Source: Candidatus Moraniibacteriota bacterium (lineage in GTDB: Bacteria; Patescibacteriota; Minisyncoccia; Moranbacterales; GCA-2747515). From it: DNA of 16,536 nt. Under the pieces are notes generated by a model. That model did not search any database. It was not told the DNA's origin and was given only the letters and a program-made list of their open reading frames with translations. The stretch spans positions 1 to 16,536 of the forward strand of contig JAOZNB010000018.1 of NCBI GenBank assembly GCA_029933995.1, given 5' to 3'. Shown one piece after another: positions 13,741 through 16,536 of this stretch (position 1 is its first letter; the number at the start of each line of letters is the position of its first letter). Made by a program: the position numbers and the translations under genes.

Positions 13741-14433
13741 ATGAATATTGCGATCATCCTTGCGTCTGGCATGGGAAAGAGAATGGGAGCTAATAAAAAT
13801 AAGGTATTTTTGGAGTTGGGCGGGAAACCGCTTATTTTTTATACCATAGATAATTTTGAGAAGTCTGAAGATATTGATGAAATTGTTATTGTAGCAAAAA
13901 AAAATGAAATTACGGATATGCAGGAAATTGTAGATGAATTTGGATTTGAAAAAGTATCTCATATTATTGCAGGAGGTAAAGAGCGACAAAATTCAGGACA
14001 TAATGGAGTGAAGTGTGTCCACGATAATTATGATAAATCTGGTACTGTTGTATTATTTCACAATGGTGCAAATCCATTTGTAAGTGAACAAGAGATAAAA
14101 TGCGTAGCAGATGCAGCACATAAAAGCGGTGCAGCAGTAGTAGCACATCCCACAAAAGATACAATTCGTAAGGTTGACGAGAATAATATATCAAAAGGAG
14201 TAATAGATAGGAGTGAGCTCTGGAATATGCAAACACCACAAGCAATACAACTGGAGTTGGCACTAAGTGCTTTTGACGGAGCAGACGAAAAAGATTTTTT
14301 AGGCACGGATGATGTTTCATTGGTAGAGGAGTTGGGAGAAGACGTCATAATTGTAGAAACATCTGATAATAATTTTAAAGTGACAACTCCGATTGATTTG
14401 GCGCTTGCTGAAGTGATATTGAGTCAAAAGTAA
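13741..14433 (+). CDS. ispD: 2-C-methyl-D-erythritol 4-phosphate cytidylyltransferase
   Basis: IspD transfers CMP from CTP to methylerythritol phosphate, the third step of the MEP isoprenoid pathway. The 230-residue length is normal. Visible motifs are the nucleotide-binding loop ASGMGKRMG (residues 8-16) with KVFLELGGKP (21-30), the second signature GGKERQNSGHNG (78-89), TKDTIRKV (138-145), MQTPQAI (163-169), TDDVSLVE (189-196) and NFKVTTPIDL (211-220). The conserved HDAARPF block appears here as HNGANPF (107-113), so the acidic metal contact and the following arginine are both replaced by Asn. The rest of the active site looks intact. It precedes ispF (a 196-base gap with a hairpin and a repeat element), which supports the assignment. 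There is no Shine-Dalgarno sequence; the start is at the first ATG, directly before the family N-terminus. Confidence 0.93.
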   Translation: MNIAIILASGMGKRMGANKNKVFLELGGKPLIFYTIDNFEKSEDIDEIVIVAKKNEITDMQEIVDEFGFEKVSHIIAGGKERQNSGHNGVKCVHDNYDKSGTVVLFHNGANPFVSEQEIKCVADAAHKSGAAVVAHPTKDTIRKVDENNISKGVIDRSELWNMQTPQAIQLELALSAFDGADEKDFLGTDDVSLVEELGEDVIIVETSDNNFKVTTPIDLALAEVILSQK

Positions 14434-14447
14434 AATATAAATTATAT

Positions 14448-14483
14448 AGTAATCAGGTCGCTAGGTCTAGTGACCTGATTACT
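14448..14483. repeat. Long hairpin downstream of ispD
   Basis: AGTAATCAGGTC (14448-14459) pairs perfectly with GACCTGATTACT (14472-14483), with inner CTAG/CTAG. There is no T run, so it is more a transcript-stabilising structure or a repeat than a classical terminator. Confidence 0.65.
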
Positions 14484-14511
14484 ATTACGTGATATATGGA
14501 AATTTGCACAT

Positions 14512-14593
14512 TGTCATTCCTGCGAAGGCAGGAATCTTCCTGTAAGAAAAACAATATACCGTACGATAGATTCCCGCCTATGCGGGAATGACA
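14512..14593. repeat. MITE-like intergenic element, copy 2
   Basis: It starts with the same 27 bases as 5763-5789 (TGTCATTCCTGCGAAGGCAG and onward) and ends in the hairpin ATTCCCGC-ctat-GCGGGAAT followed by GACA. The outer ends are inverted repeats (TGTCATTCC and GGAATGACA). The middle differs from copy 1. It sits between ispD and ispF. Confidence 0.8.
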
Positions 14594-14629
14594 AGTGTGG
14601 GGAGAATAATACAATAATATATTAAGTTT

Positions 14630-15109
14630 ATGTTTAGAGTAGGCATAGGGCAGGATTCACATCCATTTGGTGAGGATAAAAATAAAAGATGTGTACTTGG
14701 TGGAGCACAAGTCGAGGATGTTATTGGATTTAAAGGAAATAGTGATGGTGACGTAATAATTCATGCACTGTGTGCTGCTATTGAGCAATCATTGGGAAGA
14801 AAAAACTTCTCAACATACTCTGATGATATGTGCAAGGATGGAATCACGGACAGTAGGGAATATTTGAAGGTAGCTGTGAGTCATATGAAAGAAGCTGGAT
14901 TTGAAATAAATAATGTAGGAATTTCAGTAGAGTGCAAAACACCAAAAATTTTACCGATCGAAGATGAAATAAAACAAAACTTAGCACCAATTTTAGAAAC
15001 TGATATAGGTAGTATTGGAATAAACGCAACAACAGGAGAAGGAATGACAGCATTTGGCAGGTGTGAAGGTGTACAGGTTTTTGTGATTGTAAGCTTAGTT
15101 AAAAAATAA
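14630..15109 (+). CDS. ispF: 2-C-methyl-D-erythritol 2,4-cyclodiphosphate synthase
   Basis: IspF cyclises CDP-methylerythritol phosphate with release of CMP, the fifth MEP step. The 159-residue length is standard for this trimeric zinc enzyme. The zinc ligands are seen as GQDSHPF (Asp9 and His11) and SDGDVIIHAL (His45). Other family blocks are LGG (23-25), DSREYLKVAVSHMKEAGF (74-91), the strand with ECKTPKILP (101-109), and ATTGEGMTAFGRCEGVQV (133-150), which holds the Glu that binds the second metal. It is diverged in places: the His of the usual HSDGD is Asn (GNSDGD), the Asp after HAL is replaced by Ala (CAAI), and the FPDTD loop is rewritten (FSTYSDDMCKDG). Order after ispD supports the call. 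No Shine-Dalgarno site. The next gene starts 11 bases after the stop. Confidence 0.92.
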   Translation: MFRVGIGQDSHPFGEDKNKRCVLGGAQVEDVIGFKGNSDGDVIIHALCAAIEQSLGRKNFSTYSDDMCKDGITDSREYLKVAVSHMKEAGFEINNVGISVECKTPKILPIEDEIKQNLAPILETDIGSIGINATTGEGMTAFGRCEGVQVFVIVSLVKK

Positions 15110-15120
15110 TATATTGTGGT

Positions 15121-15885
15121 ATGAAAATAAATTTTCTAGGTAGTGGAAGTTGGCAGGGGACACCCGCTCCTTTTGGTGATGATGAAATAAGTAAAAATGT
15201 GTCTTGGGATACAAAAGATTTTAGATTTCGTACATCATTACACATTCAAACTTCAGCAGGAAAGACTATTTTAGTGGAAGTAACTCCAGATATTAGATTA
15301 CAATCTTGGAAATATAATTTGAAAAAACCAGATGCAATTTTAATTAGTCATTGGCATTGGGATCATTTATTTGGATTATTAGAGTTAGATTGGTATGCAG
15401 AAAAAAACAAACTTTCTGTATATGGAAATAATGTTACAAAACAATGGTGTGATAAATCCATGGGACATATTAATATAAACTTTAATCAATTTGACTCATT
15501 TGAATCATTTACAATTGATAATATTATAGTAACGCCAATTCCAGTTAAACATGTTCATAAAACACATGGTTTTATCTTTGAGAATAATGAAACAGGAAAA
15601 AAATTTGTATATCTTTCAGATTTTTTCGATATTCCAGTAAAGACTTTAGAGAGTATTTTAGATGCAGAAAGTGTTACTGTTGATGCGACATATTTAGAAT
15701 CTGAGATTGATGATGATTTAACTCATATGCAAAAAAATCAATTTGTTTCGTTTTTTGATAAAATTAAAGGTCCTGAGTTGATCTTGACTAATTTGGGTTC
15801 ATACCAAAATATAACACATTCTGATTTTGAAAATAAATTTCCAAATCAAACAATTGCATTTGATGGAATGACTAGAGTGGTTTAA
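15121..15885 (+). CDS. MBL-fold metallohydrolase, PhnP-like
   Basis: The 254-residue protein has the metallo-beta-lactamase fold. The metal motif HWHWDH is at residues 77-82, preceded by the strand DAILIS. Upstream, the family's FRTSLHI (36-42) and VEVTPDIRLQ (52-61) correspond to the PhnP/RNase Z-like subgroup, in which a D-x-R follows the acidic strand. Later landmarks are the histidine cluster HVHKTHG (144-150), YLSDFFD with the bridging Asp at 167, LTHM (200-203), and the closing FDGM (247-250). The position where a last metal His is usually found reads LTN (222-224), so metal ligation may differ. PhnP is a phosphodiesterase acting on cyclic ribose phosphates, but this subgroup has many members of unknown substrate. 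It follows ispF after 11 bases and is probably cotranscribed; no functional link to isoprenoid synthesis is known to me. Confidence 0.88.
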   Translation: MKINFLGSGSWQGTPAPFGDDEISKNVSWDTKDFRFRTSLHIQTSAGKTILVEVTPDIRLQSWKYNLKKPDAILISHWHWDHLFGLLELDWYAEKNKLSVYGNNVTKQWCDKSMGHININFNQFDSFESFTIDNIIVTPIPVKHVHKTHGFIFENNETGKKFVYLSDFFDIPVKTLESILDAESVTVDATYLESEIDDDLTHMQKNQFVSFFDKIKGPELILTNLGSYQNITHSDFENKFPNQTIAFDGMTRVV

Positions 15886-15957
15886 TTATGATATTATTAA
15901 ATTAAAAGAATTATTATATTATCATGATTTTAGATAACAAATAATATAAATAAAAAT

Positions 15958-16536
15958 ATGATTTATTTAATTGGAGCACCCCCAAAATGTGGTAAAACAA
16001 CATTGGCAAAATATATAGTAAAAGAAAAAGAAATTCCTGGGGTCTCTACGGATACGTTACAAAATATTGTTAAGGCATACATAAACAAAGATGAATTGTC
16101 CAATTTATTTCCATCTAGTGCACAACGTTGTGATAATAATGATGAAAAATATTCTAGATTTTCAATAAATCAGATTATAGATGCTTACAGAAAACAAGGA
16201 CGAACAGTGTGGGACGCTATTGATATGTTTGTTATTTCAGAAATTATAGATGGAAATGATTTCGTAATTGAGGGTTATCATGTTGAACCAGAACTTGTTG
16301 TGTGGTTGAAGAAAAGATATGAAGGCAAAATTAAAAGTATTTTTCTAATTAAAAAAGATGAAGAAAAGTTTTTAAAGAATATAAAAGAAAGTACAACGCC
16401 AAATGATTGGATTGTTGAAAATACCCAAGATGAGGAAACTTATAAAAAAATTGCAAAAATGATTAGTGAGTACAGTTCTATTTTTGAAAAAGAAACTGAT
16501 AGATATGAACTGGAAGTTATAAATATGGATGATGAA
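15958..16536 (+). CDS. P-loop kinase-like protein, 3' partial
   Basis: The frame runs from the ATG at 15958 through 193 codons and is still open at the right edge. It starts MIYLIGAPPKCGKTTLAK: a Walker A loop (GAPPKCGKTT, residues 6-15) directly at the N-terminus, as in small nucleotide and metabolite kinases. A Walker B-like strand DFVIEGYHV (101-109) follows, preceded by VWDAIDMFVISEI. The pairing of IEGYHV with an N-terminal P-loop recalls 2-phosphoglycerate kinase-like and AAA_33-type proteins, but the substrate cannot be named. IKSIFLIKKD (125-134) would be the next core strand. It lies 72 bases after the MBL gene, in an AT-rich gap, and has no Shine-Dalgarno sequence. Confidence 0.85.
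   Translation, partial: MIYLIGAPPKCGKTTLAKYIVKEKEIPGVSTDTLQNIVKAYINKDELSNLFPSSAQRCDNNDEKYSRFSINQIIDAYRKQGRTVWDAIDMFVISEIIDGNDFVIEGYHVEPELVVWLKKRYEGKIKSIFLIKKDEEKFLKNIKESTTPNDWIVENTQDEETYKKIAKMISEYSSIFEKETDRYELEVINMDDE

Overview
The window is a low-GC bacterial segment with short intergenic gaps, mostly genes without a Shine-Dalgarno sequence, GC-rich palindromic repeats between genes, and several family members that are reduced or unusual. This fits a Patescibacteria (Candidate Phyla Radiation) genome best. That placement is inference, because no rRNA or marker ribosomal gene is present. Stop codons are used normally and no UGA recoding is needed.

Layout. (1) 1-1454: a gene entering from the left edge with a TPR-like N-terminus and a C-terminal SEC-C zinc motif, split by an apparent one-base frameshift at an A7 run. 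(2) 1580-2098: a pentapeptide-repeat protein. (3) 2208-2546: a 112-residue protein ending in an SSB-like acidic tip, followed by a terminator. (4) 2600-5265: a cassette of three genes with strong Shine-Dalgarno sites. They are an atypical receiver-domain protein, a GlcG/HbpS-like protein and an unknown protein. The two transcription units are preceded by recognisably duplicated promoter regions and each ends in a strong terminator. (5) 5266-5850: a gene-free, repeat-laden stretch with several unrelated hairpins. (6) 5917-7655: an S51 peptidase, a small possible membrane protein, and uracil-DNA glycosylase; the last two are on the minus strand. (7) 7838-13332: a two-gene, translationally coupled surface operon with a 1530-residue thioester-containing alpha-2-macroglobulin carrying a C-terminal membrane anchor and a MEMO-family protein with an N-terminal membrane anchor. 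(8) 13333-13740: a gene-free stretch with a DnaA-box match, a promoter, an inverted repeat, a G-depleted segment and a small terminator, so a candidate small RNA. (9) 13741-15109: ispD and ispF of the MEP isoprenoid pathway, separated by a hairpin and a second copy of the 5763-5850 repeat element. (10) 15121-15885: a PhnP-like MBL-fold hydrolase. (11) 15958-right edge: a P-loop kinase-like protein, cut by the window end.

How the genes fit together. The alpha-2-macroglobulin/MEMO pair looks like a cell-surface unit, with the macroglobulin probably trapping foreign proteases. ispD and ispF catalyse steps of the MEP pathway and may share transcription with the downstream hydrolase. The receiver/HbpS-like/unknown cassette is the most system-like novelty. 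Its genes share promoter architecture and translation signals that differ from everything else here, which suggests co-regulation, but its function cannot be read from the sequence.
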